NCBI GenBank assembly: GCA_014803435.1
Contig: JACYFD010000004.1
Coordinates: forward strand, 1-64,000
Direction: 5' to 3'
DNA from: Cellulosimicrobium terreum
Lineage (GTDB): Bacteria > Actinomycetota > Actinomycetes > Actinomycetales > Cellulomonadaceae
DNA length: 64,000 nt
Shown here: positions 1 through 8,462 of the stretch, one piece after another
Layout: the number at the start of each line of letters is the position of its first letter
How positions within the stretch are numbered: the stretch's first letter is position 1
The notes under the pieces: generated by a model
Told to the model about the DNA's origin: nothing
The model's database searches: none
Seen by the model: the letters and a program-made list of their open reading frames with translations, nothing else
Position numbers and translations under genes: made by a program

Positions 1-99
1 TCCCCATCGACGCCTCGGGGCGGGCGATGGTTGAGTACGTCCATCAGGACACGGACGGGGTCGCACGGTGCGGCTCCCGGCGAGAGAAGGGGAACCACC

Positions 100-369
100 A
101 TGGCTGGACTTTGGGGCGCAAACGTCGAGGAGCTCCGCGGGCTCGGAACGACGCTGCAGCAGAAGGCCGAGGAGATCAAGTCGACCATGCAGACGCTGAA
201 CCAGCAGATCCAGTCGGTGCAGTGGCAGGGTCCGGACGCTGACCAGTTCAAGAGCAACGACTGGCCGGCGGCGCAGACGCAGCTGACCCAGGTCGCGCAG
301 ACGCTGACGGACGCCGGTACCAAGGCGACGCAGAACGCGCAGGCGCAGGAGCAGACCTCGAACTCCTGA
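100..369 (+). CDS. WXG100 family protein (EsxA/ESAT-6-like), copy A
   Basis: The 89-residue product has the size and pattern of WXG100 proteins, small helical hairpins exported as dimers by type VII (ESX) secretion. The WxG turn is W42-Q43-G44, between two heptad-like amphipathic helices (about residues 5-40 and 50-85). There is no signal peptide, as expected for the family. The ATG at 100 was chosen over an upstream in-frame start at 31 because AGAAGGGG lies just before it and the family starts here. No ESX ATPase or EccD gene lies in the window, so the secretion partner is unseen. The product is identical to that of the second copy. Confidence 0.88.
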   Translation: MAGLWGANVEELRGLGTTLQQKAEEIKSTMQTLNQQIQSVQWQGPDADQFKSNDWPAAQTQLTQVAQTLTDAGTKATQNAQAQEQTSNS

Positions 370-384
370 TCCCAGGAGGTTCGA

Positions 385-421
385 CCGGAGGCGCGGTACC
401 CGACGGGTACCGCGCCTCCGG
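385..421 (+). terminator. Hairpin terminator after WXG100 copy A
   Basis: A perfect 17-bp inverted repeat (385-401 with 405-421, loop GAC) follows the stop codon by 15 bases. It has no T tract, which is common for terminators in high-GC actinobacteria. Confidence 0.7.
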
Positions 422-553
422 CATGTCCGCGTCCTGGCAGGGGATGGGTACGGGTCCCCATCGACGCCTCGGGGCGGGCGATGGTTGAGTACGTCCATCA
501 GGACACGGACGGGGTCGCACGGTGCGGCTCCCGGCGAGAGAAGGGGAACCACC

Positions 554-823
554 ATGGCTGGACTTTGGGGCGCAAACGTCGAGGAGCTCCGCGGGCTCGG
601 AACGACGCTGCAGCAGAAGGCCGAGGAGATCAAGTCGACCATGCAGACGCTGAACCAGCAGATCCAGTCGGTGCAGTGGCAGGGTCCGGACGCTGACCAG
701 TTCAAGAGCAACGACTGGCCGGCGGCGCAGACGCAGCTGACCCAGGTCGCGCAGACGCTGACGGACGCCGGTACCAAGGCGACGCAGAACGCGCAGGCGC
801 AGGAGCAGACCTCGAACTCCTGA
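554..823 (+). CDS. WXG100 family protein (EsxA/ESAT-6-like), copy B
   Basis: This gene encodes an 89-residue protein identical in every residue and base to the gene at 100-369. The WxG motif is W42-Q43-G44. WXG100 proteins usually form homo- or heterodimers, so two identical copies would raise dosage rather than make a heterodimer. The start was chosen as in copy A, with AGAAGGGG just upstream. A gene for an LpqN-like protein follows on the same strand, a pairing consistent with a cell-envelope or type VII secretion role. That role is inferred from the family and context only. Confidence 0.88.
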   Translation: MAGLWGANVEELRGLGTTLQQKAEEIKSTMQTLNQQIQSVQWQGPDADQFKSNDWPAAQTQLTQVAQTLTDAGTKATQNAQAQEQTSNS

Positions 824-838
824 TCCCAGGAGGTTCGA

Positions 839-875
839 CCGGAGGCGCGGTACCCGACGGGTACCGCGCCTCCGG
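839..875 (+). terminator. Hairpin terminator after WXG100 copy B
   Basis: The same 17-bp perfect hairpin as at 385-421 is duplicated with the unit (839-855 with 859-875). It separates the WXG100 gene from the following CDS. Confidence 0.7.
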
Positions 876-980
876 CGCGTCCGGAGCCGTGCGCGCGGGC
901 CTCCTGGCCGCTGAACGCCGACGTTCGTGCGTCTGCGAGACTGACGGCCGTACCGATCACGACGAAGGGCTGCTGAGCGC

Positions 981-1454
981 ATGACCGAGCTGCGTTATCC
1001 GAGCGACGACTTCCCGGCGCAGGTCGGCGTCCGCGTGACCGCGCCCGACGGCTGGGTCCCGCTGCCCCACGTCGCGCTGTCGCTCGCGCTCGGCCGTGAG
1101 GTGCCGGAGGGCGAGTTCAACCCCAACGTGATCGTCGTCGTCTCCCGCGTCCGCGCCGAGGTGACCCTCGAGGAGGCGGACGCCGAGGTGCGACGCAAGC
1201 TCCGCCCGCTGCCGAGGCTGCGCGAGACGGGCAGCGGGGACGTCGACGTCGCCGGGCTCGCCGGCCGGTGGGTCGAGGCCTCGTTCAAAGGGGGAGCGGG
1301 GACCGTCCTGGTGCAGTCGGTGCGCACGGTGCTCGTGCCGCGTGGACCGGTCGCCGACCTGGTGCAGACCACGGGGACGTGCACCCTGACGCAGCACCCG
1401 TGGGCGGGCGACGAGATCCGGGCGATCCAGGAGAGCCTCCGGCTCGACGCGTGA
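981..1454 (+). CDS. LpqN/LpqT-like protein, cytoplasmic form
   Basis: The 157-residue protein has a mixed alpha/beta pattern with alternating hydrophobic strands (NVIVVVSRV, TVLVQSVRTVLVP) and a C-terminal segment on pulling charges typical of LpqN/LpqT-like proteins of Actinobacteria. It has no signal peptide and no lipobox cysteine, unlike the mycobacterial lipoproteins of that family. It follows two WXG100 genes, and related small proteins often sit beside ESX substrates. The family assignment rests on overall resemblance, so it is tentative. Molecular function is unknown. The ATG at 981 is preceded by GAAGGGCTGC and is the only reasonable start. Confidence 0.5.
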   Translation: MTELRYPSDDFPAQVGVRVTAPDGWVPLPHVALSLALGREVPEGEFNPNVIVVVSRVRAEVTLEEADAEVRRKLRPLPRLRETGSGDVDVAGLAGRWVEASFKGGAGTVLVQSVRTVLVPRGPVADLVQTTGTCTLTQHPWAGDEIRAIQESLRLDA

Positions 1455-1555
1455 CCCGGGGTCGGCAGCTCGTCGTTTACATTTGCCCGGATCACAAGAC
1501 GGACTATCCACGTGGCGAGACCGCTGGCAGAGTAGGAGCATCGGGAGAGGGCTGA

Positions 1556-1585
1556 GTGAGGCTGCCCTCACCCGGACGTTACACT
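1556..1585 (+). promoter_or_regulatory. Candidate fprA promoter with inverted repeat
   Basis: GTGAGG-CTGC-CCTCAC (1556-1571) is an inverted repeat just upstream of TACACT (1580-1585), which fits an actinobacterial -10 box. No convincing -35 box is seen, so the repeat may be an activator or repressor site. The implied leader to the fprA start is about 125 bases. Confidence 0.3.
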
Positions 1586-1715
1586 CGAGGTGGTCTCCTT
1601 GCGGCCGGTGCTGGCACCGGCCGCCGCGCTGCGGTCCAGCACGGGCCGGCAACGGCCGGCACCTGCCGGCCGCGCGGAGGCGGACCACCAGTCCTCGACC
1701 GGAAGGCCCTGTCCT

Positions 1716-3128
1716 GTGAGCAGCATCCGTCCCCTGCGCGTCGCGATCGTCGGCGCGGGTCCCGCCGGGATCTATGCCGCGGACATCCTGTCCAAGACCG
1801 ATCTCGACGTGAGCATCGACCTCTTCGAGCGTCTGCCCGCGCCGTTCGGTCTCGTGCGGTACGGCGTCGCGCCCGACCACCCGCGCATCAAGCAGATCAT
1901 CGTCGCGCTCCACAAGGTGCTGAGCCGCGGTGACATCCGACTCCTCGCGAACGTGGACTACGGCGTCGACCTCAAGCTCGACGACCTGCGCCAGTACTAC
2001 GACGCGGTGATCTTCTCGACCGGCTCGATCCGCGACGCGGCGCTGCCGATCGAGGGCATCGATCTCCCCGGGTCCTACGGCGCCGCGGACTTCGTGTCCT
2101 GGTACGACGGCCACCCGGACGTGTCGCGGACGTGGCCGCTGGAGGCCCAGCAGGTGGCCGTGCTCGGCGCCGGCAACGTCGCGCTCGACGTCGCGCGCAT
2201 CCTCGCGAAGCACGCCGACGACCTGCTGCCGACCGAGATCCCGGAGAACGTCTACGAGATCCTCAAGTCGTCGCCCGTGACCGACGTCCACGTGTTCGCC
2301 CGCCGCGGCCCCGCGCAGGCGAAGTTCTCGCCGCTCGAGCTGCGCGAGCTCGGTCACGTCCCCGACGTCGACGTCATCGTCTACCCGGAGGACTTCGAGT
2401 TCGACGAGGGCTCGATGTCGGCGATCAGCTCGTCCAACCAGACCAAGCAGGTCGTCAAGACCCTCACGGACTGGACGCTCAAGGACCCGAGCGAGTTCAC
2501 GGCGTCGCGCCGCCTGCACCTGCACTTCCTCCACACCCCTGCGGCCGTGCTCGGCGACGGCAAGGTGGAGGCGCTGCGCACGGAGCGCACGCAGCTCAAC
2601 GGCGACGGCACGTCCTCGGGCACGGGAGAGTTCCACGAGTGGCCGGTGCAGGCCGTGTACCGCGCCGTCGGCTACTTCGGGTCACCGCTGCCGGAGATCC
2701 CGTTCGACGAGCTCAAGGGCGTCATCCCCAACCGCGAGGGGCGCGTCCTCGACATCGACGGCGAGCACCTGCCCGGCGTGTACGCCACCGGGTGGATCAA
2801 GCGCGGTCCGGTCGGTCTCATCGGGCACACCAAGTCCGACGCGTCGGAGACCATCCGCCACCTCGTGGAGGACGTCACGGGTGCGGGCGACGGCGGCGAC
2901 GTCGCGGCGTCGGACCTCGCGGCGGGTCGGGTCGCGCCGCTGGGCGATCCGGAAGCGGTCACCGAGTTCCTCACCGAGCGTGGCGTCGGTCACGTGGAGT
3001 GGTCCGGCTGGGAGCTGCTCGACGCCTACGAGCGCAGCCTCGGCGAGCCCCACGGCCGTGAGCGCGTCAAGGTGGTCTCGCGCGAGGACATGATCCGGGT
3101 GGCTCGTGGGGAGTCCGGCGTCGCCTGA
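1716..3128 (+). CDS. fprA: Ferredoxin/adrenodoxin-type NADP+ reductase, FprA-like
   Basis: This 470-residue FAD enzyme moves electrons between NADPH and ferredoxin, feeding cytochrome P450s or other ferredoxin users in the cytoplasm. The FAD-binding GxGxxG lies at residues 13-18 (GAGPAG), followed by the family stretch [12 protein letters not shown]. The NADP-binding fold has GAGNVA at 151-156. Near the C-terminus [19 protein letters not shown] is diagnostic of the adrenodoxin reductase/FprA group. The GTG at 1716 was chosen because homologues begin a few residues before the FAD motif. The longer frame from 1590 would add 42 unlikely residues. It stands alone, with a strong terminator behind it. 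Confidence 0.9.
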   Translation: MSSIRPLRVAIVGAGPAGIYAADILSKTDLDVSIDLFERLPAPFGLVRYGVAPDHPRIKQIIVALHKVLSRGDIRLLANVDYGVDLKLDDLRQYYDAVIFSTGSIRDAALPIEGIDLPGSYGAADFVSWYDGHPDVSRTWPLEAQQVAVLGAGNVALDVARILAKHADDLLPTEIPENVYEILKSSPVTDVHVFARRGPAQAKFSPLELRELGHVPDVDVIVYPEDFEFDEGSMSAISSSNQTKQVVKTLTDWTLKDPSEFTASRRLHLHFLHTPAAVLGDGKVEALRTERTQLNGDGTSSGTGEFHEWPVQAVYRAVGYFGSPLPEIPFDELKGVIPNREGRVLDIDGEHLPGVYATGWIKRGPVGLIGHTKSDASETIRHLVEDVTGAGDGGDVAASDLAAGRVAPLGDPEAVTEFLTERGVGHVEWSGWELLDAYERSLGEPHGRERVKVVSREDMIRVARGESGVA

Positions 3129-3152
3129 CGCGCGACAGACCGCAGCACGACC

Positions 3153-3190
3153 ACGGCGGCGCCCCACCCGGACGGGTGGGGCGCCGCCGT
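3153..3190 (+). terminator. Terminator after fprA
   Basis: A perfect 17-bp inverted repeat (3153-3169 with 3174-3190) rich in G and C lies 24 bases after the fprA stop. It has no T tract. Confidence 0.7.
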
Positions 3191-3304
3191 CGTCGGGAAC
3201 GAGTGGGCCGCCTGGCACGTTCTGAGGACGGACGACGGCGCGAGCCTCGTCCGGCGGGCGGCCCGGCACCACGGCGGGCCGCCGCGATCGTGGAAGGAGA
3301 GCAC

Positions 3305-4192
3305 GTGGGACGTCGTCACCACTTCAACGGTCTCAAGACCGCCGGCCTGTTCGGGTTCATGTGGGTCATCGTGCTCGGTCTCTGGATGCTGTTCGGAGCA
3401 CGCGCCAACCTGCTCTGGGTGTTCGTCGGCCTCGGGCTCGTGTCGACGTTGTACGGCTTCTGGAACTCGGACAAGATCGCGATCCGCGCGATGCACGCAC
3501 GCCCGGTGAGCGAGCTCGAGCAGCCCGGGATGTACCGGATCGTGCGCGAGCTCTCGACCGAGGCGCGGCAGCCGATGCCCCGCCTCTACGTCTCGCCGAC
3601 GCAGGCGCCCAACGCGTTCGCGACGGGCCGCAACCCCAAGAACGCCGCCGTGTGCTGCACGGAGGGCATCCTGCGGATCCTCGACGAGCGCGAGCTGCGC
3701 GGCGTCCTCGGGCACGAGCTCATGCACGTGTACAACCGCGACATCCTGACGTCGTCCGTGGCCGGTGCCCTCGCAGGTGTCATCACGTCGCTCGCGCAGT
3801 TCCTGCTGATCTTCGGTGGCGGCCGGGACCGGGGCGGCAACCCGCTCGCGTCGATCGCGATGGTCGTGCTCGCACCGATCGCGGCGATGCTCGTCCAGAT
3901 GGCCATCTCCCGCACCCGTGAGTACGACGCCGACGAGGACGGCGCGAAGCTCACGGGCGACCCGCTGGCGCTCGCCTCCGCGCTGCGCAAGCTCGACTCG
4001 GGGACCCAGCGCGCGCCGTTGCCGCAGAACCGCGACCTCGTTGACGTCTCGCACCTCATGATCGCGAACCCGTTCCGGGGCGCGGGCGTCGCCAAGATGT
4101 TCGCCACGCACCCGCCGATGGCGGACCGCATCAAGCGGCTCGAGACCATGGCCGGCCACGGCCCGGGCTACGGCGGCATCACGTACCACTGA
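3305..4192 (+). CDS. htpX: HtpX-like membrane zinc metalloprotease (M48)
   Basis: The 295-residue protein is an M48 peptidase of the HtpX group, which degrades misfolded membrane proteins at the cytoplasmic face. The zinc motif HELMH is at residues 137-141, with the third ligand E206 in [10 protein letters not shown]. Two hydrophobic segments near the N-terminus (about 10-45) and two around 150-200 are predicted to span the membrane. The GTG at 3305 has GGAAGGAG eight bases upstream and gives the usual HtpX N-terminus. Its 3' end overlaps the convergent HAD gene by 14 bases, so the two may interfere transcriptionally. Confidence 0.92.
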   Translation: MGRRHHFNGLKTAGLFGFMWVIVLGLWMLFGARANLLWVFVGLGLVSTLYGFWNSDKIAIRAMHARPVSELEQPGMYRIVRELSTEARQPMPRLYVSPTQAPNAFATGRNPKNAAVCCTEGILRILDERELRGVLGHELMHVYNRDILTSSVAGALAGVITSLAQFLLIFGGGRDRGGNPLASIAMVVLAPIAAMLVQMAISRTREYDADEDGAKLTGDPLALASALRKLDSGTQRAPLPQNRDLVDVSHLMIANPFRGAGVAKMFATHPPMADRIKRLETMAGHGPGYGGITYH

Positions 4193-5114
4193 GCCGGCGA
4201 TCCCCCGAGGGTCGTCCGGCGAGCGCGGCCTCCAGGACCCGGGCGACGCCGTCGTCGTCGTTCGACGAGGCCCCGTCGCTCGCTGTGCCCTGCACGTCCG
4301 GGTGGGCGTTCGCCACCGCGAAGGAGCGTCCCGCCCACCGCAGCATCGGCAGGTCGTTCGGCATGTCCCCGAAGGCCCAGACGTCGTGCGGCTCGATCCC
4401 GAGGCGCGCGCACCAGCGGGCGAGCGCGGCGTCCTTGGACACCGTGGGCGCGAGCAGCTCGGCCAGCCCGGCGGCGCCCGAGTAGGCGAGGTGCCCGCGC
4501 TGCCCGACGGCGTCCCGCACCTGGTCGAAGAACGCCTCCTGCGCGGGGCTCTGCCCCTCCGCCACGACCACCGGGTGGGTGGCCGGGTTGTCGCGAGCCG
4601 GGAGCGCTCCGGGTGCCCGGGCGAGGATCTTGCCGACGACGGGGCGCACGGAAGCGGTGAGGGTGTCCTCGACCCCGCGCACGACGCTCGACGGGTCGAC
4701 GGGGTCCGCGGCGCCGTCGTCGGCGGACCGGAACCCCGGGTCGAACGTCGGCCCGTCGACGCGCTCGAGAGCGAGCCTGATGTCCGGGACCGCGACGCGC
4801 AGGTCCGCGACGAGCGACCGCGCGTCGTCGTCGGCGAACCCGCAGACCTCGAGCGGGCGCTCGGTCGCGAGGTCCCAGACCGCGGCCCCGCCGAGGCAGA
4901 CCACGCGGCCGTGCCCGCCGACGAGCTCGCGCAGCGGGCCGAGCCAGCGCGGCGGTCGCGCCGTGACGAACACGACCTCGATCCCTGCGTCCTCGGCCGC
5001 CAGCAGCGCGGCGCGCGTGCGCGCCGACACCGTCCCGTCCGAACGCAGCAGGGTGCCGTCGAGATCGGTCGCGACGAGGCGCGGCTTCCCTGGCGCGCGA
5101 TCGGGGCGGCTCAC
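4179..5114 (-). CDS. HAD-superfamily hydrolase, Cof/SupH-like phosphatase
   Basis: The 311-residue protein has the HAD nucleophile motif DLDGT at residues 17-21, and [11 protein letters not shown] near the C-terminus supplies the magnesium-binding acidic pair. The large cap between them fits class IIB (Cof-type) sugar or cofactor phosphatases. The GTG at 5114 was chosen because longer frames run into yajQ. It starts ten bases after the yajQ stop, so the two are probably co-transcribed. The substrate cannot be told from sequence. Confidence 0.85.
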   Translation of the reverse strand: MSRPDRAPGKPRLVATDLDGTLLRSDGTVSARTRAALLAAEDAGIEVVFVTARPPRWLGPLRELVGGHGRVVCLGGAAVWDLATERPLEVCGFADDDARSLVADLRVAVPDIRLALERVDGPTFDPGFRSADDGAADPVDPSSVVRGVEDTLTASVRPVVGKILARAPGALPARDNPATHPVVVAEGQSPAQEAFFDQVRDAVGQRGHLAYSGAAGLAELLAPTVSKDAALARWCARLGIEPHDVWAFGDMPNDLPMLRWAGRSFAVANAHPDVQGTASDGASSNDDDGVARVLEAALAGRPSGDRRLSGT

Positions 5115-5124
5115 CGGGATGAGC

Positions 5125-5619
5125 TCAGCGGTAGTTCGTGAACTGCAGCGCGACGTCGAGGTCGGCGGCCTTGAGCAACGTGATGACGGTCTGCAGGTCG
5201 TCCCGCGACTTGCTCGTGACACGCACCTCGTCACCCGTGATCTGCGTCTTGACGGCCTTCGGCGCCTCGTCGCGGATGATCTTGGTGATCTTCTTGGCGT
5301 TCTCGGAGGACAGGCCCTCCTTGAGCGTGGCCGCGAGGCGGTACTCCTTGCCCGACGCCTTGGGCTCCTTGTCGCCCGCGTCGAGGAACTTGAGCGAGAT
5401 GCCGCGCTTCACCAGCTTGGTCTCGAAGACGTCGAGGATGGCGAGGACGCGCTCGGACGAGTTCGCGATCATGAGGATCGACTCGCCGCTCCACGCGATC
5501 GAGGCGCCGATGTTGCGGAAGTCGTAGCGCTGGGCGACCTCCTTCGAGGCCTGGTTGAGCGCGTTGTCGACCTCCTGGCGATCGACCTTGGAGACGACGT
5601 CGAACGAGGAGTCGGCCAT
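5125..5619 (-). CDS. yajQ: YajQ-family cyclic di-GMP/nucleotide-binding protein
   Basis: The 164-residue product matches the UPF0234/YajQ family in length and motifs. It begins [20 protein letters not shown] and contains AQRYDFRN and the C-terminal VQFTNYR-like end (ALQFTNYR). Members bind nucleotides, and some bind cyclic di-GMP and act as effectors. The role in actinobacteria is not settled. The ATG at 5619 follows GGAAGGGACC (minus strand) and is the family start. It is likely in one unit with the HAD phosphatase downstream, and perhaps with rarD 43 bases upstream. Confidence 0.9.
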   Translation of the reverse strand: MADSSFDVVSKVDRQEVDNALNQASKEVAQRYDFRNIGASIAWSGESILMIANSSERVLAILDVFETKLVKRGISLKFLDAGDKEPKASGKEYRLAATLKEGLSSENAKKITKIIRDEAPKAVKTQITGDEVRVTSKSRDDLQTVITLLKAADLDVALQFTNYR

Positions 5620-5662
5620 GGTGGGGTCCCTTCCGGGTGGGTGACGGTGGCGGTGACGGTAG

Positions 5663-6601
5663 TCAACGGTAGTCGACCCGCGCCGCGAGACGCGTGGCAC
5701 GCGTGGTCCGCAGCGCGTCGGCGCTGAGCACGCCGAGGGCGAGCCACACGAGCGCGAACCCGACCCAGCGCGCGGGCGGCATCGGCTCGTGGAAGACGAG
5801 GAGCCCGCACAGGAGCTGGAGCACGGGAGCCAGGTACTGGAGCATGCCGACGAGCGAGAGCGGGATCCGTCGCGCCGCCGCGGAGAACATCAGGAGCGGC
5901 AGCGCGGTGACGAGGCCCGAGGACGCGAGGAGGAGCGCGTGCGCCGGCTCGTCGGCCAGGGAGAACGTGCCCGCACCCGTCGCGCCCAGCCAGACGAGGT
6001 AGACGAGAGCGAGGGGGGCGAGCGTCGCGGTCTCGACGGCCAGCCCGGGCAGCGCCTCGACGGTCCTGCCGACCCGGTTCTTCACGAGCCCGTAGAGGCC
6101 GAAGGAGAGCGCGAGCCCGAGGGCGATCCAGGGCACGCGGCCCATCCCGGCAGAGATGACGAGGACGGCGCCCGCGCCGAGCGCGAGGGCCACCCACTGG
6201 GCGGGTCGCAGCCTCTCGCGCAGGACGAGCACGGCGAGCAGGACCGTCACGAGCGGGTTGACGAAGTAGCCGAGCGCGGCGTCGAGGACCTGCCCGCTGA
6301 GCACGCCGTAGACGTACGTCGTCCAGTTGACCGCGATGAGGACGGCGGCGAGGCCGAGGGCCGCGAGCGTCCGGGGCGAGCGCAGGACGGCGACGAACCG
6401 GCCGACGCCGCGCGTGGCGAGCAGCAGGACCGCGCAGACCACGAGGCTCCACACGACGCGGTGCGCGATGATCTCGACCGGTCCGGCGGGCTCGAGGAGC
6501 GGGAAGAACAGGGGCATCGCGCCCCAGAGCGTGTAGGCGCCCGCGCCGAGCAGCAGTCCACGGCGGTCGACGGGCGGCGTGCCGGGCTCGGGGTGGCTCA
6601 C
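5663..6601 (-). CDS. rarD: RarD-like EamA-family permease
   Basis: The 312-residue protein is almost wholly hydrophobic, with about ten predicted membrane helices in two EamA repeats. It has the RarD signature near the start ([22 protein letters not shown]) and [21 protein letters not shown], matching proteins named for chloramphenicol sensitivity. The real substrate is unknown. The ATG at 6601 gives the normal family N-terminus. It runs away from the tRNA cluster, so the 114-base gap upstream holds divergent promoters. Confidence 0.82.
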   Translation of the reverse strand: MSHPEPGTPPVDRRGLLLGAGAYTLWGAMPLFFPLLEPAGPVEIIAHRVVWSLVVCAVLLLATRGVGRFVAVLRSPRTLAALGLAAVLIAVNWTTYVYGVLSGQVLDAALGYFVNPLVTVLLAVLVLRERLRPAQWVALALGAGAVLVISAGMGRVPWIALGLALSFGLYGLVKNRVGRTVEALPGLAVETATLAPLALVYLVWLGATGAGTFSLADEPAHALLLASSGLVTALPLLMFSAAARRIPLSLVGMLQYLAPVLQLLCGLLVFHEPMPPARWVGFALVWLALGVLSADALRTTRATRLAARVDYR

Positions 6602-6639
6602 CGGCCCACTGTACGGACCGGCACCGGCGTCGTACGGAT

Positions 6640-6669
6640 TTCACGTGGGGGCGTCCGGGACTGTAGTGT
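6640..6669 (+). promoter_or_regulatory. Promoter for the tRNA-Tyr gene
   Basis: TTCACG (6640-6645), an 18-base spacer and TAGTGT (6664-6669) make a sigma-A-type promoter about 47 bases ahead of the mature tRNA 5' end. This spacing allows a short 5' leader removed by RNase P. Confidence 0.5.
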
Positions 6670-6715
6670 TACCTCCGCCCGCCCGGTCCTGGACCAGGCG
6701 TGCACAGCTCCACCC

Positions 6716-6797
6716 GGCAGGTTGCCCGAGCGGCCAAAGGGATCTGACTGTAAATCAGACGGCTCAGCCTTCGGGGGTTCGAATCCCTCACCTGCCA
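6716..6797 (+). tRNA. tRNA-Tyr (GTA)
   Basis: The acceptor arms GGCAGGT (6716-6722) and ACCTGCC (6790-6796) pair fully, with A6797 as discriminator. The anticodon stem TCTGA/TCAGA encloses anticodon GTA at 6750-6752. A long variable arm marks a class II tRNA, as expected for bacterial tRNA-Tyr. The 3' CCA is not encoded. Confidence 0.97.
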
Positions 6798-6849
6798 CCG
6801 GAGCGGCGGGGTGTCATCCACCGGGTGGCACCCCGTCGTCGTGCGGGGC

Positions 6850-6887
6850 GGGCACGAGATCGGCGGAACGACGCCGATTTCGTGCCC
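6850..6887 (+). terminator. Hairpin between tRNA-Tyr and tRNA-Thr
   Basis: A 16-bp stem with one G-U pair (6850-6865 with 6872-6887) lies 52 bases after tRNA-Tyr. A shorter hairpin (GGGGTG/CACCCC, 6808-6833) precedes it. The 3' arm overlaps the -35 box of the next promoter. Confidence 0.6.
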
Positions 6888-6907
6888 GGCCCGAGAGCGT
6901 GTAAAGT
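6879..6907 (+). promoter_or_regulatory. Promoter for the tRNA-Thr gene
   Basis: TTCGTG (6879-6884), 17 bases and TAAAGT (6902-6907) form a promoter whose start point would lie just ahead of tRNA-Thr at 6918. Confidence 0.5.
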
Positions 6908-6917
6908 TTCCCGCGCT

Positions 6918-6990
6918 GCCCCGATAGCTCAGTCGGTAGAGCGTCTCCATGGTAAGGAGAAGGTCAAGGGTTCGATTCCCTTTCGGGGCT
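6918..6990 (+). tRNA. tRNA-Thr (GGT)
   Basis: The acceptor arms GCCCCGA (6918-6924) and TCGGGGC (6983-6989) pair fully, with discriminator T6990. The anticodon stem TCTCC/GGAGA holds GGT at 6951-6953. The T arm reads AGGGTTCGATTCCCT. CCA is not encoded. Confidence 0.97.
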
Positions 6991-6999
6991 CTGTGATGA

Positions 7000-7040
7000 C
7001 GCGAGGCCGTCTTGCTGGAATACTGCAAGACGGCCTCGCG
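7000..7040 (+). terminator. Hairpin between tRNA-Thr and tRNA-Met
   Basis: A perfect 16-bp inverted repeat (7000-7015 with 7025-7040, nine-base loop) separates the two tRNA genes and is followed by TTCGGT. It may terminate the tRNA-Thr transcript or guide processing of a shared one. It ends only 11 bases before tRNA-Met, leaving no room for a separate promoter. Confidence 0.6.
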
Positions 7041-7051
7041 TTCGGTCACGC

Positions 7052-7128
7052 GGCGGGGTAGCTCAGATGGTTAGAGCGCACGACTCATAATCGTGAGGTC
7101 GCGGGTTCGATCCCCGCCTCCGCTACCA
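7052..7128 (+). tRNA. tRNA-Met (CAT), elongator type
   Basis: The acceptor arms GGCGGGG (7052-7058) and CTCCGCT (7118-7124) pair with two G-U pairs, and the 3' ACCA is encoded (7125-7128). The anticodon is CAT at 7086-7088 in stem CACGA/TCGTG. The paired first position argues against initiator tRNA, which usually has a 1-72 mismatch, though here it is G-U. Its place just upstream of rpmG is conserved in actinobacteria. Confidence 0.95.
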
Positions 7129-7215
7129 CTTTCGACAACTTCCGTACGGCGGCCGGCGCCGTTCGGCCTGCACAGCACAAGCGCCCTCCGGAGGCGCGAG
7201 AGGTGGCTCACTACC

Positions 7216-7386
7216 GTGGCAAGCAAGAGCTCTGACGTTCGCCCCAAGATCACGCTGGCCTGCGTGGACTGCAAGGAGCGCAACTACATCACCAAGAAGA
7301 ACCGTCGCAACGACCCCGACCGCCTGGAGCTCGCGAAGTTCTGCCCGCGCTGTGGCAAGCACACCGCGCACCGCGAGACCCGCTGA
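7216..7386 (+). CDS. rpmG: Ribosomal protein bL33, zinc-binding form
   Basis: This 56-residue protein of the large subunit carries two CxxC pairs (C16-C19 and C43-C46), which mark the zinc-binding form of L33. Many actinobacteria keep a second, zinc-free paralogue under Zur control, but none is seen here. The GTG at 7216 gives the usual N-terminus, [23 protein letters not shown] sequence lies upstream. It sits between tRNA-Met and the hadA-like gene, the standard actinobacterial order. Confidence 0.96.
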   Translation: MASKSSDVRPKITLACVDCKERNYITKKNRRNDPDRLELAKFCPRCGKHTAHRETR

Positions 7387-7409
7387 CCCAGCGGTCCACC
7401 CACCGACCC

Positions 7410-7871
7410 GTGGCGATCAACGCTGACTTCGCCGGGCGCGAGTACCCGGCCACGGCCCCGTACTCCGTCGGCCGCGAAAAGCTCCGTGAGTTCGCGGCCG
7501 CGGTCGGTTCCACGCACCCCGTGCACCACGACCCCGTGGCAGCGCGGGGTGTCGGCTATGCGGACGTGGTCGCACCGCCGACCTTTGCCGTCGTCGTCGC
7601 GCAGCGCGCCGAGGCGCAGCTCATCGAGGACCCCGAGGCGGGCATCGACTTCTCGCGCGTCGTCCACGCGGACGAGCGCTTCACGCACCACCGCCCGATC
7701 GTCGCCGGCGACGAGCTCGTGACGGTGCTGCACGTGGACCGGATCGTCGAACGGGCCGGCCTCGCGATGGTCACCACCCGCTGCGAGATCGTCGCCGAGA
7801 CGCCCGACGGCGGCAGCGAACCCGTCGCGACCGTGATCTCCACCCTCGCCGTCCGGGGGGAGGACGCATGA
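7410..7871 (+). CDS. hadA: (3R)-hydroxyacyl-ACP dehydratase subunit HadA-like (MaoC N-terminal type)
   Basis: The 153-residue hot-dog-fold protein resembles HadA/HadC, the non-catalytic, substrate-holding subunits of the FAS-II beta-hydroxyacyl-ACP dehydratase. It shows the family pattern HPVHHDPVAARGVGYADVVAPPTF and ends in a strand-rich segment. It starts with GTG 24 bases after rpmG and overlaps the next gene by four bases (ATGA). In genera without mycolic acids the pair likely serves some other fatty acyl dehydration. That last statement is inference. Confidence 0.82.
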   Translation: MAINADFAGREYPATAPYSVGREKLREFAAAVGSTHPVHHDPVAARGVGYADVVAPPTFAVVVAQRAEAQLIEDPEAGIDFSRVVHADERFTHHRPIVAGDELVTVLHVDRIVERAGLAMVTTRCEIVAETPDGGSEPVATVISTLAVRGEDA

Positions 7872-8320
7872 CCGCCGCACCGCAGGGCGCCGTGGGCGCC
7901 GCTCGTCCCGTGCTCGTCGACCTGACCGTCGGTGACGTGATCGGCACGCGCACCGTCGACGTGGACCGTGCACGCCTCGTCCGGTACGCCGGTGCGAGCG
8001 GCGACTTCAACCCGATCCACTGGAACGACACGTTCGCGGCCGAGGTGGGCCTGCCCGGCGTCATCTCGCACGGCATGTTCACCATGGGTGCCGCCGTCGC
8101 GCTCGTCGAGGACTGGGCGGGCGACCCGGGCGCCGTCGTCGACTACCAGACGCGCTTCACGCGCCCCGTCCCGGTCCCGAACCCGGGCGTCGCGACGCTC
8201 CAGGTCACCGGGACCGTCGGCGCGATCGATGCCGAGGCGGGCACGGCCCGCATCGACCTCACCGTGACCTTCGAGGACGCCCGCGTCCTCGGCAAGACGC
8301 AGGCGGTCGTCCGCCTCTGA
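7868..8320 (+). CDS. hadB: (3R)-hydroxyacyl-ACP dehydratase subunit HadB-like (MaoC type)
   Basis: The 150-residue protein contains the hydratase-2 motif SGDFNPIHWNDTFA followed by GLPGVISHGMF, with Asp and His of the catalytic dyad (D and H in DFNPIH). It is therefore the catalytic partner of the preceding HadA-like subunit, and the ATGA overlap ensures equimolar synthesis. The rpmG-hadA-hadB order is conserved in actinobacteria and is usually followed by murB. Here murB is displaced by a repressor and two transporters. Confidence 0.85.
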   Translation: MTAAPQGAVGAARPVLVDLTVGDVIGTRTVDVDRARLVRYAGASGDFNPIHWNDTFAAEVGLPGVISHGMFTMGAAVALVEDWAGDPGAVVDYQTRFTRPVPVPNPGVATLQVTGTVGAIDAEAGTARIDLTVTFEDARVLGKTQAVVRL

Positions 8321-8361
8321 GGCGGTCCGGAACCGCAGCGGACCCTCACGGTCGCACGAAC

Positions 8362-8390
8362 GGCGCCGCACCCCGACCGGGTGCGGCGTC
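8362..8390 (+). terminator. Terminator after hadB-like gene
   Basis: A 12-bp hairpin (8362-8373 with 8379-8390, one G-U pair) ends the rpmG-hadAB unit. It also faces the 3' end of the convergent LacI gene and may act on both strands. Confidence 0.6.
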
Positions 8391-8462
8391 GTCGTGTGGG
8401 TGCTCATGGCGATGACACGTCCGGGCGTGGCCAGAGGTCGAGTCCGGACCGGGACCGGTGGG

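Larger units (their letters stand above)
1..422. repeat. Tandem duplication, copy A (WXG100 gene with flanks)
   Basis: These 422 bases are identical to 455-876. The unit carries upstream DNA, a complete WXG100 gene and its terminator hairpin. Identity stops at 423, where the two copies begin to differ. The left end is the window edge, so the unit could be longer. Lack of any substitution, even at synonymous and intergenic sites, indicates a very recent duplication, gene conversion or an assembly effect. Confidence 0.95.
455..876. repeat. Tandem duplication, copy B (WXG100 gene with flanks)
   Basis: This is the second copy of the 422-base unit at 1-422, offset by 454 bases, with a 32-base spacer (423-454) between copies. 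It includes the promoter-side DNA, so each gene probably has its own expression signals and terminator. Confidence 0.95.

Noticed and set aside
957-2636. 559-codon minus-strand frame opposite fprA
   Set aside because: It lies on the complement of two well-supported genes, has no ribosome site, and its product is low-complexity Arg/Val/Asp-rich sequence.
6850-6887. Phage attachment site at the tRNA cluster
   Set aside because: No tRNA 3'-end duplication, integrase or other mobile gene is found in or near the cluster.
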